Assembly (NCBI RefSeq): GCF_001297125.1
Contig: NZ_LHPC01000044.1
Coordinates: 62,001 to 126,000, forward strand
Length of the DNA: 64,000 bases
DNA from: Pseudomonas sp. RIT-PI-q
GTDB taxonomy: Bacteria > Pseudomonadota > Gammaproteobacteria > Pseudomonadales > Pseudomonadaceae
Reading direction: 5' to 3'
Position numbers and translations under genes: made by a program. The notes below the pieces were generated by a model. That model was not told the DNA's origin and made no database searches. It saw only the letters and a list, made by a program, of their open reading frames with translations. Numbering within the stretch: position 1 is the first letter of the stretch; every line of letters starts with the position of its first letter. This document shows positions 51,700-61,268 of the stretch, piece after piece.

Positions 51700-53046
51700 G
51701 TGTCTCTGATCGCTTCTGACCACTTCCGCATCGTTGTCGGCCTCGGCAAGAGCGGCATGGCCCTGGTTCGCTTCCTGGCGAACCGGGGCACGTCGTTTGC
51801 TGTCGCCGATACGCGGGAAAATCCACCGGAACTGGCCACGCTCAAGCGTGACTATCCGCACGTGGAAGTGCGTTGTGGCGAGCTGGACGTCGAATTCCTG
51901 TGCCGTGCCGACGAGCTCTACGTGAGCCCCGGCCTGGCACTGGCGACCCCGGCCCTGCAGGCTGCCGCCGCCCGTGGCGTGAAATTGTCCGGCGATATCG
52001 AGCTGTTCGCGCGTAACGCGAAGGCGCCGATTGTCGCCATCAGCGGTTCCAACGCGAAAAGCACCGTCACCACCCTGGTGGGCGAGATGGCAGCGGCGGC
52101 CGGCAAGCGCGTCGCGGTTGGCGGCAATCTCGGCACTCCGGCGCTGGACCTGCTGAGCGATGACGTCGAGTTGTACGTGATGGAGTTGTCGAGCTTCCAG
52201 CTCGAAACCACCGATCAACTCAACGCCGAAGTGGCCACCGTGCTCAACGTCAGCGAAGACCACATGGACCGCTACAGCGGTCTGCCGGCCTATCACCTGG
52301 CCAAGCACCGGATCTTCCGTGGGGCCAAGCAGTTCGTGGTCAACCGTCAGGACGCCTTGAGCCGTCCGCTGATGGGCGAGGGCCAGCCGTGCTGGACCTT
52401 CGGTTTGAGCAAACCCGATTTCAAGGCATTCGGTATTCGCGAAGAAGACGGCGAGAAGTTTCTGGCCTTCGAATTCCAGAACCTGATGCCGGTCCGCGAG
52501 TTGAAGATTCGCGGCGCGCATAACCAGTCCAATGCCCTGGCAGCATTGGCCCTGGGCCACGCTGTCGGCCTGCCGTTTGACGCTATGCTTTCGGCCCTGC
52601 GCACATTCGCCGGTCTCGAACACCGTTGCCAGTGGGTTCGCGACCTGGATGGCGTGGGCTACTACAACGATTCAAAAGCCACTAACGTCGGTGCCGCTCT
52701 GGCGGCCATCGAAGGCTTGGGCGCGGACATCGAAGGCAAGATCGTGCTGATCGCCGGTGGCGACGGCAAAGGTGCCGAGTTCAATGACTTGCGCGATCCC
52801 GTGGCGGTCAACTGCCGCACCGTGATCCTCATGGGCCGCGATTCCGACAAGATCGGTGCGGCCATCGGCGACGCCGTACCGTTGATCCGCGTCGCTTCGC
52901 TGGCCGAAGCCGTGGAGCAATGCCGCGCCGCTGCCCAACCGGGAGACGTGGTGCTGCTGTCGCCGGCCTGCGCCAGTTTCGACATGTTCAAGAACTACGA
53001 AGACCGTGGTCACCAGTTCGTCCGTGCTGTGGAGGACCTGGTATGA
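51700..53046 (+). CDS. murD: UDP-MurNAc-L-Ala:D-Glu ligase MurD
   Basis: The 448-residue Mur ligase adds D-Glu. It has an N-terminal Rossmann-like 'IVVGLGKSGMALVRFLANRG', the ATP loop 'ISGSNAKSTVTTLVGEM', 'MELSSFQLETTDQL', 'YNDSKATNVGAALAAI' and C-terminal 'LLSPACASFDMFKNYEDRG'. The P-loop has Ala where many homologues have Gly. GTG start at 51700; the stop codon overlaps ftsW. Confidence 0.96.
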   Translation: MSLIASDHFRIVVGLGKSGMALVRFLANRGTSFAVADTRENPPELATLKRDYPHVEVRCGELDVEFLCRADELYVSPGLALATPALQAAAARGVKLSGDIELFARNAKAPIVAISGSNAKSTVTTLVGEMAAAAGKRVAVGGNLGTPALDLLSDDVELYVMELSSFQLETTDQLNAEVATVLNVSEDHMDRYSGLPAYHLAKHRIFRGAKQFVVNRQDALSRPLMGEGQPCWTFGLSKPDFKAFGIREEDGEKFLAFEFQNLMPVRELKIRGAHNQSNALAALALGHAVGLPFDAMLSALRTFAGLEHRCQWVRDLDGVGYYNDSKATNVGAALAAIEGLGADIEGKIVLIAGGDGKGAEFNDLRDPVAVNCRTVILMGRDSDKIGAAIGDAVPLIRVASLAEAVEQCRAAAQPGDVVLLSPACASFDMFKNYEDRGHQFVRAVEDLV

Positions 53047-54260
53047 GCCTGAGAAACATCATCAAGCCGTATCCGTCGCCGATCATCACCGGGCGTGGTA
53101 TCGACCTCGATTTCCCGATGCTCGCCGGTTGCCTGGCGTTGCTCGGCCTTGGGCTGGTGATGATTGCATCGGCCTCGACCGAAGTGGGGGCCGTGCAGTC
53201 GGGCAGCGCCCTGTATTACATGATTCGTCACCTTATCTACATTGTGCTGGGCCTTGGCGCCTGCATCGTCACGATGATGATTCCGATTGCCACCTGGCAA
53301 CGCCTGGGGTGGCTGATGCTGCTCGGTGCGTTCGGTTTGCTGGTGATGGTGATCATCCCGGGGATCGGCCGTGAAGTGAACGGTTCGATGCGCTGGATCG
53401 GCTTCAGTTTCTTCAACGTTCAGCCTTCCGAAATCGCCAAGGTATTCGTGGTGATCTACCTCGCCGGTTATCTGGTGCGCCGGCAGAAAGAAGTGCGTGA
53501 AAGCTGGATGGGCTTCTTCAAACCGTTCATCGTGCTGCTGCCGATGGCGGGTCTGTTGCTGATGGAGCCGGACTTCGGCGCCACCGTCGTGATGATGGGC
53601 GCTGCGGCGGCAATGCTGTTCCTTGGCGGGGTCGGGCTGTTCCGTTTTTCCTTGATGGTGGTCCTGGCGGTCGCGGCGGTAGTGCTGTTGATTCAAGTGC
53701 AGCCGTATCGAATGGCGCGCCTGACCAACTTTGCCGATCCATGGGCCGATCAGTTCGGTGCCGGCTATCAGTTGTCTCAAGCATTGATCGCTTTTGGTCG
53801 CGGTGAATGGCTGGGCGTTGGCCTGGGCAACAGCGTGCAGAAACAGTTCTACCTGCCGGAAGCGCACACCGACTTCGTGTTCTCGGTCCTGGCTGAAGAA
53901 CTGGGCGCCGTGGGTTCCCTGTGCACGGTAGCGCTGTTCGTCTTCGTCTGTATTCGTGGCATGTACATCGGTTTTTGGGCCGAGAAAGCCAAGCAATTCT
54001 TCGCTGCCTACATCGCGTACGGCCTCTCGTTCCTGTGGATTGGTCAGTTCCTGATCAACATCGGTGTGAACGTCGGTCTGCTGCCGACCAAAGGCCTGAC
54101 CCTGCCGTTCCTCAGTTATGGCGGTAGTTCGCTGGTGATTTGCTGTGCCTGTCTCGGCTTGTTGCTGCGCATCGAGTGGGAGAGTCGAACCCACCTGGGC
54201 AGTGAAGAGATGGAGTTCCATGAGAGTGACTTCGCCGAGGAGCCACCCCATGGGCGCTAA
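53043..54260 (+). CDS. ftsW: Septal peptidoglycan polymerase FtsW (SEDS)
   Basis: The 405-residue SEDS glycosyltransferase polymerises lipid II at the septum with FtsI. About ten helices; 'SGSALYYMIRHLIY', 'GREVNGSMRWIGFSFFNVQPSEIAKV', 'LLMEPDFGATVV', 'YQLSQALIAFGRGEWLGVGLGNS', 'HTDFVFSVLAEELG' and 'LPFLSYGGSSL' are family hallmarks. The start (ATGA overlap with murD) excludes the longer frame from 52920. Confidence 0.96.
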   Translation: MSLRNIIKPYPSPIITGRGIDLDFPMLAGCLALLGLGLVMIASASTEVGAVQSGSALYYMIRHLIYIVLGLGACIVTMMIPIATWQRLGWLMLLGAFGLLVMVIIPGIGREVNGSMRWIGFSFFNVQPSEIAKVFVVIYLAGYLVRRQKEVRESWMGFFKPFIVLLPMAGLLLMEPDFGATVVMMGAAAAMLFLGGVGLFRFSLMVVLAVAAVVLLIQVQPYRMARLTNFADPWADQFGAGYQLSQALIAFGRGEWLGVGLGNSVQKQFYLPEAHTDFVFSVLAEELGAVGSLCTVALFVFVCIRGMYIGFWAEKAKQFFAAYIAYGLSFLWIGQFLINIGVNVGLLPTKGLTLPFLSYGGSSLVICCACLGLLLRIEWESRTHLGSEEMEFHESDFAEEPPHGR

Positions 54261-55320
54261 CGTATTGATCATGGCGGGCGGCACCGGTGGCCACGTGTTC
54301 CCGGCGCTGGCTTGTGCTCGCGAATTCCAGGCCCGCGGTTACACCGTGCACTGGCTCGGGACACCGCGCGGGATCGAGAACGATCTGGTCCCGGCGGCCG
54401 GTATTGAACTGCACCGGATCAACGCCAGCGGTCTGCGTGGCAAGGGCAAATTGTCCCTGCTCAAGGCGCCGTTCATGTTGCTCAAGTCGGTCTGGCAGGC
54501 GCGGGCGATCATTCGCCAGTTGCGGCCCGTCTGCGTGGTGGGCTTTGGTGGTTACGTGACCGGTCCTGGCGGCGTTGCTGCCAAACTGGCCGGCGTGCCG
54601 GTGATCGTTCACGAGCAGAACGCCGTGGCCGGGACCGCCAATCGGCTGCTGGTGCCGTTGGCCGCCCGAGTCTGTGAAGCGTTCCCCGACACCTTTACCC
54701 TGTCGGGCAGCCGCCGTACCACCGGTAACCCGGTGCGCACCGAGCTGTTCCTCGAAACACCGCGACCAGCCCTGGCCGGTCGCAAGGCGCGTTTGCTGAT
54801 CCTCGGCGGAAGCCTGGGCGCAGAACCGTTGAACAAGTTGCTGCCTGAAGCCCTGTCGCAAGTCGCCCCCGACCTGCGTCCGGAAGTGTTTCATCAGGCC
54901 GGCAAAAAACACGATGAAGTGACTGCAGAGCGCTATCGCGCGGCTGGCGTCGAGGCGCAAGTGCAGCCTTTCATCAAAGACATGGCCCAAGCCTATGGCT
55001 GGGCCGACCTGGTGGTATGTCGCGCAGGCGCGCTGACCATCAGTGAACTGGCCGCTGCCGGTCTGCCCTCGATGCTGGTGCCTTTGCCCCACGCGATCGA
55101 CGATCACCAGACCCGCAACGCCGATTATTTGGCCCGTGAAGGCGCTGCCTTCCTGATGCCACAAAGAACGACTGGCGCAGCGGATCTTGCCGCACGCCTG
55201 ACAGAGGTCCTGATGCAACCGCAACGACTCAACGACATGGCCACCGCGGCACGCCGCCTGGCCAAACCCGATGCAACCCGTAACGTGGTCGATACCTGTC
55301 TGGAGGTGGCCCATGGTTGA
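54250..55320 (+). CDS. murG: Lipid II-forming GlcNAc transferase MurG
   Basis: The 356-residue peripheral membrane GT-B transferase adds GlcNAc to lipid I. G-loop 'IMAGGTGGHVFPALA', 'VGFGGYVTGPGGVAAKL', 'HEQNAVAGTANRLL', 'LILGGSLGAEPLN' and 'VVCRAGALTISELAAAGLPSMLVP'. It overlaps ftsW by 11 nt and murC by 8 nt. Confidence 0.97.
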   Translation: MGANVLIMAGGTGGHVFPALACAREFQARGYTVHWLGTPRGIENDLVPAAGIELHRINASGLRGKGKLSLLKAPFMLLKSVWQARAIIRQLRPVCVVGFGGYVTGPGGVAAKLAGVPVIVHEQNAVAGTANRLLVPLAARVCEAFPDTFTLSGSRRTTGNPVRTELFLETPRPALAGRKARLLILGGSLGAEPLNKLLPEALSQVAPDLRPEVFHQAGKKHDEVTAERYRAAGVEAQVQPFIKDMAQAYGWADLVVCRAGALTISELAAAGLPSMLVPLPHAIDDHQTRNADYLAREGAAFLMPQRTTGAADLAARLTEVLMQPQRLNDMATAARRLAKPDATRNVVDTCLEVAHG

Positions 55321-56773
55321 GAATCAGAAAGCCATGCCGCAACCGGAAATGCGCCGCATCCGTCGCATCCACTTCGTCGGTATCGGCGGCGTGGGCATGT
55401 GCGGCATTGCCGAAGTGCTGCTGAACCTGGGCTATGAAGTGTCCGGTTCCGACCTGAAAGCTTCGCCGGTGACCGAGCGCCTGGAATCCTTTGGTGCGCA
55501 GATCTTTATCGGCCACCGTGCCGAGAACGCCGCGAATGCCGATGTGCTGGTGACCTCGAGTGCCGTGAACACCTCCAACCCGGAAGTCGCCACTGCCCTT
55601 GAACGCCGCATTCCGGTGGTGCCGCGTGCCGAAATGCTCGCCGAGTTGATGCGCTACCGCCACGGCATCGCCGTCGCTGGCACCCACGGCAAAACCACCA
55701 CCACCAGCCTGATCGCTTCGGTGTTCGCCGCCGGTGGCCTGGACCCGACATTCGTGATCGGTGGCCGACTGAATGCCGCGGGCACCAATGCCCAGCTCGG
55801 CACCAGCCGTTACCTGATCGCCGAAGCCGACGAAAGCGACGCCAGTTTCCTGCACTTGCAGCCGCTGGTGGCCGTGGTCACCAACATCGACGCCGACCAC
55901 ATGGCGACCTACGACGGTGACTTCAACAAGCTGAAGAAAACCTTTGTCGAGTTCCTCCACAACCTGCCGTTCTATGGCTTGGCAGTGGTGTGCCTGGACG
56001 ATCCGGTCGTACGTGAAATCCTCCCGCTGGTGAAACGCCCGACGGTCACTTATGGCTTCGGCGATGACTGCGACGTACGCGCCATCAATGTGCGCCAGCA
56101 AGGCATGCAGACCTTCTTCACCGTGCTGCGTCCTGATCGCGATCCGCTGGATGTCTCGGTGAACATGCCGGGCAACCACAACGTATTGAACGCGCTGGCA
56201 ACCATCTGCATCGCCAGCGACGAGGGCGTCAGCGATGAAGCCATCGTCCAGGGCCTGTCCGGGTTCCAGGGTGTTGGCCGACGCTTCCAGGTCTACGGCG
56301 AACTGCCGGTAGACGGCGGCAACGTGATGCTGGTCGACGACTATGGTCACCACCCGACCGAAGTCGCGGCCGTGATCAAAGCCGTACGCGGTGGCTGGCC
56401 GGAGCGCCGACTGGTGATGGTTTACCAGCCGCACCGTTACAGCCGTACTCGCGACCTCTACGACGATTTCGTCAATGTATTGGCCGACGCCAACGTCCTG
56501 CTGCTGATGGAAGTCTACCCGGCCGGTGAAGAGCCGATCCCGGGCGCCGACAGCCGTAAATTGTGCAACAGCATCCGCCAGCGCGGTCAGCTCGACCCGA
56601 TCTACATCGAGCGCGGTGTCGACCTCGCGCCGATCGTCAAGCCGCTGCTGCGTGCCGGCGACATTCTGTTGTGCCAGGGCGCCGGTGATATCGGTGGTCT
56701 CGCACCCAAACTGTTGAAAAGTCCGTTGTTCGCCGGTGCCGTGGCTGCGCCGGTCGAGGGGAAGTTGAAATGA
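55313..56773 (+). CDS. murC: UDP-MurNAc:L-Ala ligase MurC
   Basis: The 486-residue Mur ligase adds the first stem-peptide residue. N-terminal 'IHFVGIGGVGMCGIAEVLLNLG', ATP loop 'AVAGTHGKTTTTSLIASVF', 'EADESDASFL', 'VDDYGHHPTEVAAVIKAV' and 'YQPHRYSRTRDLYDDF' are diagnostic. The start is ATG 55313 within the end of murG; the stop codon overlaps ddlB. Confidence 0.97.
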   Translation: MVENQKAMPQPEMRRIRRIHFVGIGGVGMCGIAEVLLNLGYEVSGSDLKASPVTERLESFGAQIFIGHRAENAANADVLVTSSAVNTSNPEVATALERRIPVVPRAEMLAELMRYRHGIAVAGTHGKTTTTSLIASVFAAGGLDPTFVIGGRLNAAGTNAQLGTSRYLIAEADESDASFLHLQPLVAVVTNIDADHMATYDGDFNKLKKTFVEFLHNLPFYGLAVVCLDDPVVREILPLVKRPTVTYGFGDDCDVRAINVRQQGMQTFFTVLRPDRDPLDVSVNMPGNHNVLNALATICIASDEGVSDEAIVQGLSGFQGVGRRFQVYGELPVDGGNVMLVDDYGHHPTEVAAVIKAVRGGWPERRLVMVYQPHRYSRTRDLYDDFVNVLADANVLLLMEVYPAGEEPIPGADSRKLCNSIRQRGQLDPIYIERGVDLAPIVKPLLRAGDILLCQGAGDIGGLAPKLLKSPLFAGAVAAPVEGKLK

Positions 56774-57738
56774 CTGCTGCTTACGCCAACCTCGTCTCCA
56801 CGATTGCGCCGAAAGACTTCGGCCGCGTCGCCGTGCTGTTCGGCGGCAAGAGTGCCGAGCGTGAGGTCTCCCTGAAGTCGGGTAACGCTGTTCTCGACGC
56901 GCTGCAAAGCGCCGGCGTGGACGCGTTCGGCCTCGATGTCGGTGATGACCTGCTGCAGCGTCTGCTCAACGAAAAGATCGATCGCGCCTTCATCATCCTC
57001 CACGGTCGTGGCGGTGAAGACGGCAGCATGCAGGGCCTGCTCGAATGCCTGGGCATTCCGTACACCGGCAGCGGCATCCTGGCCTCGGCACTGGCGATGG
57101 ACAAGCTGCGGACCAAACAGGTCTGGCACAGCCTCGGCATTCCGACGCCACGCCACGCGGTACTGACTTCCGAGGCCGATTGTATTTCGGCGGCGACGGA
57201 ACTGGGCTTCCCTTTGATCGTCAAACCGGCCCATGAAGGTTCAAGTATCGGGATGGCCAAAGTGACCTCTGCGCTCGAGTTGATCGACGCATGGAAAGCG
57301 GCCAGTACCTACGATTCGCAAGTGTTGGTCGAGCAATGGATTCAAGGTCCGGAGTTCACCATCGCTACCCTGCGTGACCAGGTGTTGCCACCGATTGCCC
57401 TGGGCACGACGCACAGCTTCTACGACTACGACGCCAAGTACGTGGCTTCCGATACCCAGTACCGGATCCCGTGTGGCCTCGACAGCCACAAAGAACAAGA
57501 ACTGATGGACCTCACGGCAAAAGCCTGTGAGGCGCTGGGTATCGCCGGTTGGGGCAGGGCAGACGTGATGCAGGACGCCGACGGGCAGTTCTGGTTCCTG
57601 GAAGTCAACACCGCACCGGGCATGACCGATCACAGCCTGGTGCCGATGGCGGCCCGTGCTGCCGGTCTGGATTTCCAGCAACTGGTTCTGTCGATTCTGG
57701 CTGCCAGCATCACCGGCAATGACGAGCCGCGAGGTTAA
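56770..57738 (+). CDS. ddlB: D-alanine:D-alanine ligase DdlB
   Basis: The 322-residue ATP-grasp enzyme makes D-Ala-D-Ala for MurF. 'VAVLFGGKSAEREVSLKSG', 'LHGRGGEDGSMQGLLECLGIPYTGSG', 'LIVKPAHEGSSIGMAKV' and 'FLEVNTAPGMTDHSLVPMAARAAG' are family blocks. Its position inside the dcw cluster identifies it as DdlB rather than DdlA. Confidence 0.97.
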   Translation: MTAAYANLVSTIAPKDFGRVAVLFGGKSAEREVSLKSGNAVLDALQSAGVDAFGLDVGDDLLQRLLNEKIDRAFIILHGRGGEDGSMQGLLECLGIPYTGSGILASALAMDKLRTKQVWHSLGIPTPRHAVLTSEADCISAATELGFPLIVKPAHEGSSIGMAKVTSALELIDAWKAASTYDSQVLVEQWIQGPEFTIATLRDQVLPPIALGTTHSFYDYDAKYVASDTQYRIPCGLDSHKEQELMDLTAKACEALGIAGWGRADVMQDADGQFWFLEVNTAPGMTDHSLVPMAARAAGLDFQQLVLSILAASITGNDEPRG

Positions 57739-57742
57739 GACC

Positions 57743-58612
57743 ATGCAAGGCGCACAGCTGAGACATCAGCCCTCCGCACCGCCCGGCCGCAAGCCGGTGC
57801 CGCGGGGTGCCAGCCGAATGGTGGCCAAAGAGCCGATGTCTGCGCGCCTGCCGAAAGCCAATTTTGGTTTTCTGAAAAGCCTGTTCTGGCCGGTGCTGTT
57901 GGTTGCACTGGGTTTCGGCACCTACGAAGGCGCGCAGCGTTTGTTGCCGTACGCCGACCGGCCGATCACCAAGATCAACGTGCAGGGCGATTTGAGTTAC
58001 ATCAGCCAGCAAGCGGTGCAGCAGCGGATCGCCCCTTACGTGGCGTCGAGCTTCTTCACCATCGATCTGGCGAGCATGCGCACCGAGCTTGAAACCATGC
58101 CATGGATTGCCCACGCCGAAGTGCGCAGGGTGTGGCCGGATCAAGTGGTGATCCGCCTGGAAGAACAACTGCCGGTGGCCCGTTGGGGCGACGAGTCGCT
58201 GTTGAACAACCAGGGTCAGGCGTTCACCCCGCGTGAGCTGGCGAACTACGAACACTTGCCACAGCTGTTCGGCCCACAACGGGCGCAACAGCAAGTGATG
58301 CAGCAATACCAGGTGCTGAGCCAGATGCTCAGGCCGTTGGGCTTCTCGATTGCACGCCTGGAGTTGCGTGAACGAGGCAGCTGGTTCCTGACCACCGGCG
58401 CCGGCAGCGCGGGCCCGGGAATCGAACTGCTGCTGGGACGCGGCAACCTGGTGGAAAAGATGCGCCGCTTTATTGCCATCTACGACAAGACGCTTAAAGA
58501 ACAGATTACGAACATTGCGCGCATCGATCTGCGCTACGCCAACGGCCTCGCTGTTGGCTGGCGGGAACCTGTAGCGCCCACGACAGCCCAACCCGCTGTC
58601 GCGAAGAATTAA
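57743..58612 (+). CDS. ftsQ: Cell division protein FtsQ
   Basis: The 289-residue bitopic protein is the scaffold of FtsQLB. A Pro/Arg-rich cytoplasmic tail precedes a transmembrane helix (SLFWPVLLVALGFGTY) at about 48-63. The periplasmic POTRA domain ('PITKINVQGDLSYISQQAVQQRIAPYV') and beta domain ('MPWIAHAEVRRVWPDQVVIRLEEQLPVARWG') follow. The start, 4 nt after ddlB, excludes the longer frame. Confidence 0.96.
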   Translation: MQGAQLRHQPSAPPGRKPVPRGASRMVAKEPMSARLPKANFGFLKSLFWPVLLVALGFGTYEGAQRLLPYADRPITKINVQGDLSYISQQAVQQRIAPYVASSFFTIDLASMRTELETMPWIAHAEVRRVWPDQVVIRLEEQLPVARWGDESLLNNQGQAFTPRELANYEHLPQLFGPQRAQQQVMQQYQVLSQMLRPLGFSIARLELRERGSWFLTTGAGSAGPGIELLLGRGNLVEKMRRFIAIYDKTLKEQITNIARIDLRYANGLAVGWREPVAPTTAQPAVAKN

Positions 58613-58627
58613 GAAGAGGCAGGACCC

Positions 58628-59887
58628 ATGGCAAACGTGCAAAGCGGCAAAATGATCGTCGGTCTCGATATCGGCACCTCCAAGGTGGTGGCGCTGGTAG
58701 GCGAGGTTTCGGACGACGGCACGCTGGAAATCGTCGGGATCGGTACGCATCCGTCCCGTGGCCTGAAGAAGGGCGTGGTGGTGAACATCGAGTCCACCGT
58801 GCAGTCGATCCAGCGCGCGATCGAAGAAGCGCAGCTGATGGCCGGTTGCCGGATCCACTCGGCGTTTGTCGGCGTGGCCGGCAATCACATTCGCAGCCTG
58901 AACTCCCACGGCATCGTCGCGATTCGTGATCGCGAAGTCAGCTCCGCCGACCTTGAACGCGTCCTCGACGCCGCCCAGGCCGTGGCGATCCCGGCTGACC
59001 AGCGCGTGCTGCACACCCTGCCGCAGGATTACGTGATCGATAACCAGGAAGGCGTTCGTGAGCCCCTGGGCATGTCCGGCGTACGTCTGGAAGCCAAGGT
59101 CCACGTGGTCACCTGCGCCGTCAACGCCGCACAGAACATTGAAAAATGCGTGCGCCGCTGCGGTCTGGAAATCGACGACATCATTCTCGAGCAGCTGGCT
59201 TCCGCGTATTCGGTCCTGACCGACGACGAGAAAGAGCTGGGCGTGTGCCTGGTGGACATCGGCGGCGGCACCACCGACATCGCGATCTTCACCGAAGGCG
59301 CGATCCGTCACACCGCGGTGATCCCGATTGCGGGCGACCAGGTGACCAACGACATCGCCATGGCGTTGCGCACCCCGACCCAGTACGCCGAAGAAATCAA
59401 GATTCGCTACGCCTGCGCCTTGGCCAAACTGGCCGGTGCCGGTGAAACCATCAAGGTCCCAAGCGTGGGCGACCGTCCACCGCGCGAGCTGTCCCGCCAG
59501 GCCCTGGCCGAAGTGGTCGAGCCGCGTTACGACGAGTTGTTCACGCTGATCCAGGCCGAGCTGCGTCGCAGTGGCTACGAAGACCTGATCCCGGCCGGCA
59601 TCGTGCTGACCGGCGGTACGTCGAAGATGGAAGGCGCGGTCGAGCTGGCCGAAGAAATCTTTCACATGCCGGTCCGCCTGGGCGTGCCGCATGGCGTCAA
59701 GGGCCTGGATGACGTGGTGCGCAACCCGATTTATTCCACCGGCGTTGGCCTGTTGATGTACGGCCTGCAAAAGCAGTCCGACGGGATTTCGTTCTCGGGC
59801 ATCAGCAGCCGCGACAGCTACAGCAATGAAGAGCCGAAACCGGCCTTGCTCGATCGCATCAAGAGCTGGGTACAAGGCAACTTCTAA
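58628..59887 (+). CDS. ftsA: Cell division protein FtsA
   Basis: The 419-residue actin-like ATPase tethers FtsZ to the membrane. 'IVGLDIGTSKVVALVGEV' (phosphate 1), the 1C subdomain after it, 'CLVDIGGGTTDIAIF' (phosphate 2) and 'IVLTGGTSKMEGAVELAEEIF' (adenosine). The C-terminal amphipathic membrane-targeting helix is 'ALLDRIKSWVQGNF'. Ribosome-binding site AAGAGGCAGGA. Confidence 0.97.
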   Translation: MANVQSGKMIVGLDIGTSKVVALVGEVSDDGTLEIVGIGTHPSRGLKKGVVVNIESTVQSIQRAIEEAQLMAGCRIHSAFVGVAGNHIRSLNSHGIVAIRDREVSSADLERVLDAAQAVAIPADQRVLHTLPQDYVIDNQEGVREPLGMSGVRLEAKVHVVTCAVNAAQNIEKCVRRCGLEIDDIILEQLASAYSVLTDDEKELGVCLVDIGGGTTDIAIFTEGAIRHTAVIPIAGDQVTNDIAMALRTPTQYAEEIKIRYACALAKLAGAGETIKVPSVGDRPPRELSRQALAEVVEPRYDELFTLIQAELRRSGYEDLIPAGIVLTGGTSKMEGAVELAEEIFHMPVRLGVPHGVKGLDDVVRNPIYSTGVGLLMYGLQKQSDGISFSGISSRDSYSNEEPKPALLDRIKSWVQGNF

Positions 59888-59962
59888 AGAATTACCGCAA
59901 CACCGCAGCACCGCAACAAAAAGCAGTAGGCGAAAAAACTAGAGAATGTAAGGAGAGGGAAA

Positions 59963-61156
59963 ATGTTCGAACTCGTAGACAACATCCCCGCAAGCCCGGT
60001 TATTAAAGTTATCGGTGTTGGCGGAGGCGGCGGCAACGCTGTCAACCACATGGTCAAGAGCAACATTGAAGGCGTTGAATTCATCTGCGCCAACACTGAT
60101 GCCCAGGCGCTGAAGAGCATTGGCGCGCGGACCATCCTGCAACTGGGCACCGGCGTGACCAAAGGTCTGGGCGCTGGCGCCAACCCTGAAGTAGGTCGTC
60201 AGGCCGCTCTCGAAGACCGTGAGCGCATTGCCGAAGTCCTGCAGGGCACCAATATGGTGTTCATCACCACTGGCATGGGCGGTGGTACTGGTACTGGTGC
60301 TGCGCCGATCATTGCTGAAGTGGCCAAGGAAATGGGGATTCTCACCGTTGCGGTGGTGACCCGTCCGTTCCCGTTCGAAGGCCGCAAGCGCATGCAGATC
60401 GCTGACGAAGGTATTCGTCTGCTGTCTGAAAGCGTCGACTCGTTGATCACCATTCCCAACGAGAAGCTGCTGACCATCCTCGGTAAAGACGCCAGCCTGC
60501 TGTCGGCTTTCGCCAAGGCCGACGATGTACTGGCCGGTGCCGTTCGCGGTATCTCCGACATCATCAAGCGTCCGGGCATGATCAACGTCGACTTTGCCGA
60601 CGTACGGACCGTGATGAGCGAAATGGGCATGGCGATGATGGGCACTGGCTGCGCCAGCGGTCCGAACCGTGCACGCGAGGCCACCGAAGCGGCCATTCGC
60701 AACCCGCTGCTGGAAGACGTGAACCTGCAAGGTGCACGCGGCATCCTGGTGAACATCACCGCCGGTCCTGACCTGTCCCTGGGTGAGTATTCCGACGTAG
60801 GTAGCATCATCGAAGCCTTCGCTTCCGAGCACGCCATGGTCAAGGTCGGTACTGTTATCGATCCAGACATGCGCGATGAGCTGCACGTGACCGTGGTTGC
60901 CACGGGGCTGGGCGCGAAAATCGAGAAACCTGTGAAGATTATCGACAATACCGTTCACACTTCCATGGCTTCCCAGCCACAACAACAAGCCCCTGCACGT
61001 CAGGAGCAGCCAGCGGTAAACTACCGTGACCTGGACCGTCCAACTGTCATGCGCAACCAGGCTCAGGCCGGTGCTGCGACTGCCGCGAAGATGAATCCGC
61101 AAGATGATCTGGACTACCTGGACATCCCGGCTTTCCTGCGTCGTCAGGCTGATTGA
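59963..61156 (+). CDS. ftsZ: Tubulin-like division GTPase FtsZ
   Basis: The 397-residue GTPase polymerises into the Z-ring. 'IKVIGVGGGGGNAVNHMV' is followed by the tubulin signature 'GGGTGTGAAP', the T7 loop 'NVDFADVRTVMSEMGMAMMG', a Gln/Pro/Ala-rich linker and the C-terminal FtsA/ZipA-binding peptide 'DYLDIPAFLRRQAD'. An AAGGAGAGG ribosome-binding site precedes it. Confidence 0.98.
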   Translation: MFELVDNIPASPVIKVIGVGGGGGNAVNHMVKSNIEGVEFICANTDAQALKSIGARTILQLGTGVTKGLGAGANPEVGRQAALEDRERIAEVLQGTNMVFITTGMGGGTGTGAAPIIAEVAKEMGILTVAVVTRPFPFEGRKRMQIADEGIRLLSESVDSLITIPNEKLLTILGKDASLLSAFAKADDVLAGAVRGISDIIKRPGMINVDFADVRTVMSEMGMAMMGTGCASGPNRAREATEAAIRNPLLEDVNLQGARGILVNITAGPDLSLGEYSDVGSIIEAFASEHAMVKVGTVIDPDMRDELHVTVVATGLGAKIEKPVKIIDNTVHTSMASQPQQQAPARQEQPAVNYRDLDRPTVMRNQAQAGAATAAKMNPQDDLDYLDIPAFLRRQAD

Positions 61157-61268
61157 TGGAATGTATCAGGGCTATGAAGTTGATTGGTGTTCAGCAAAGG
61201 TCTGGTCTGCTATCATCGCCAGCCTTTGTTGATACCAGTTCGCAATTTGCGCTGAAGCGGCCCAAGCC

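Noticed and set aside
52039..52090. MurD P-loop GSNAKST with Ala in place of Gly
   Set aside because: To my memory a normal variant in Pseudomonas MurD. The catalytic Lys and Ser/Thr are intact.
57710..59911. A 733-codon open frame on the minus strand opposite ftsQ and ftsA
   Set aside because: It is the antisense shadow of two well-identified genes in GC-rich DNA. Its composition (His/Gln/Val/Ala rich, no motifs) is typical of such shadows.
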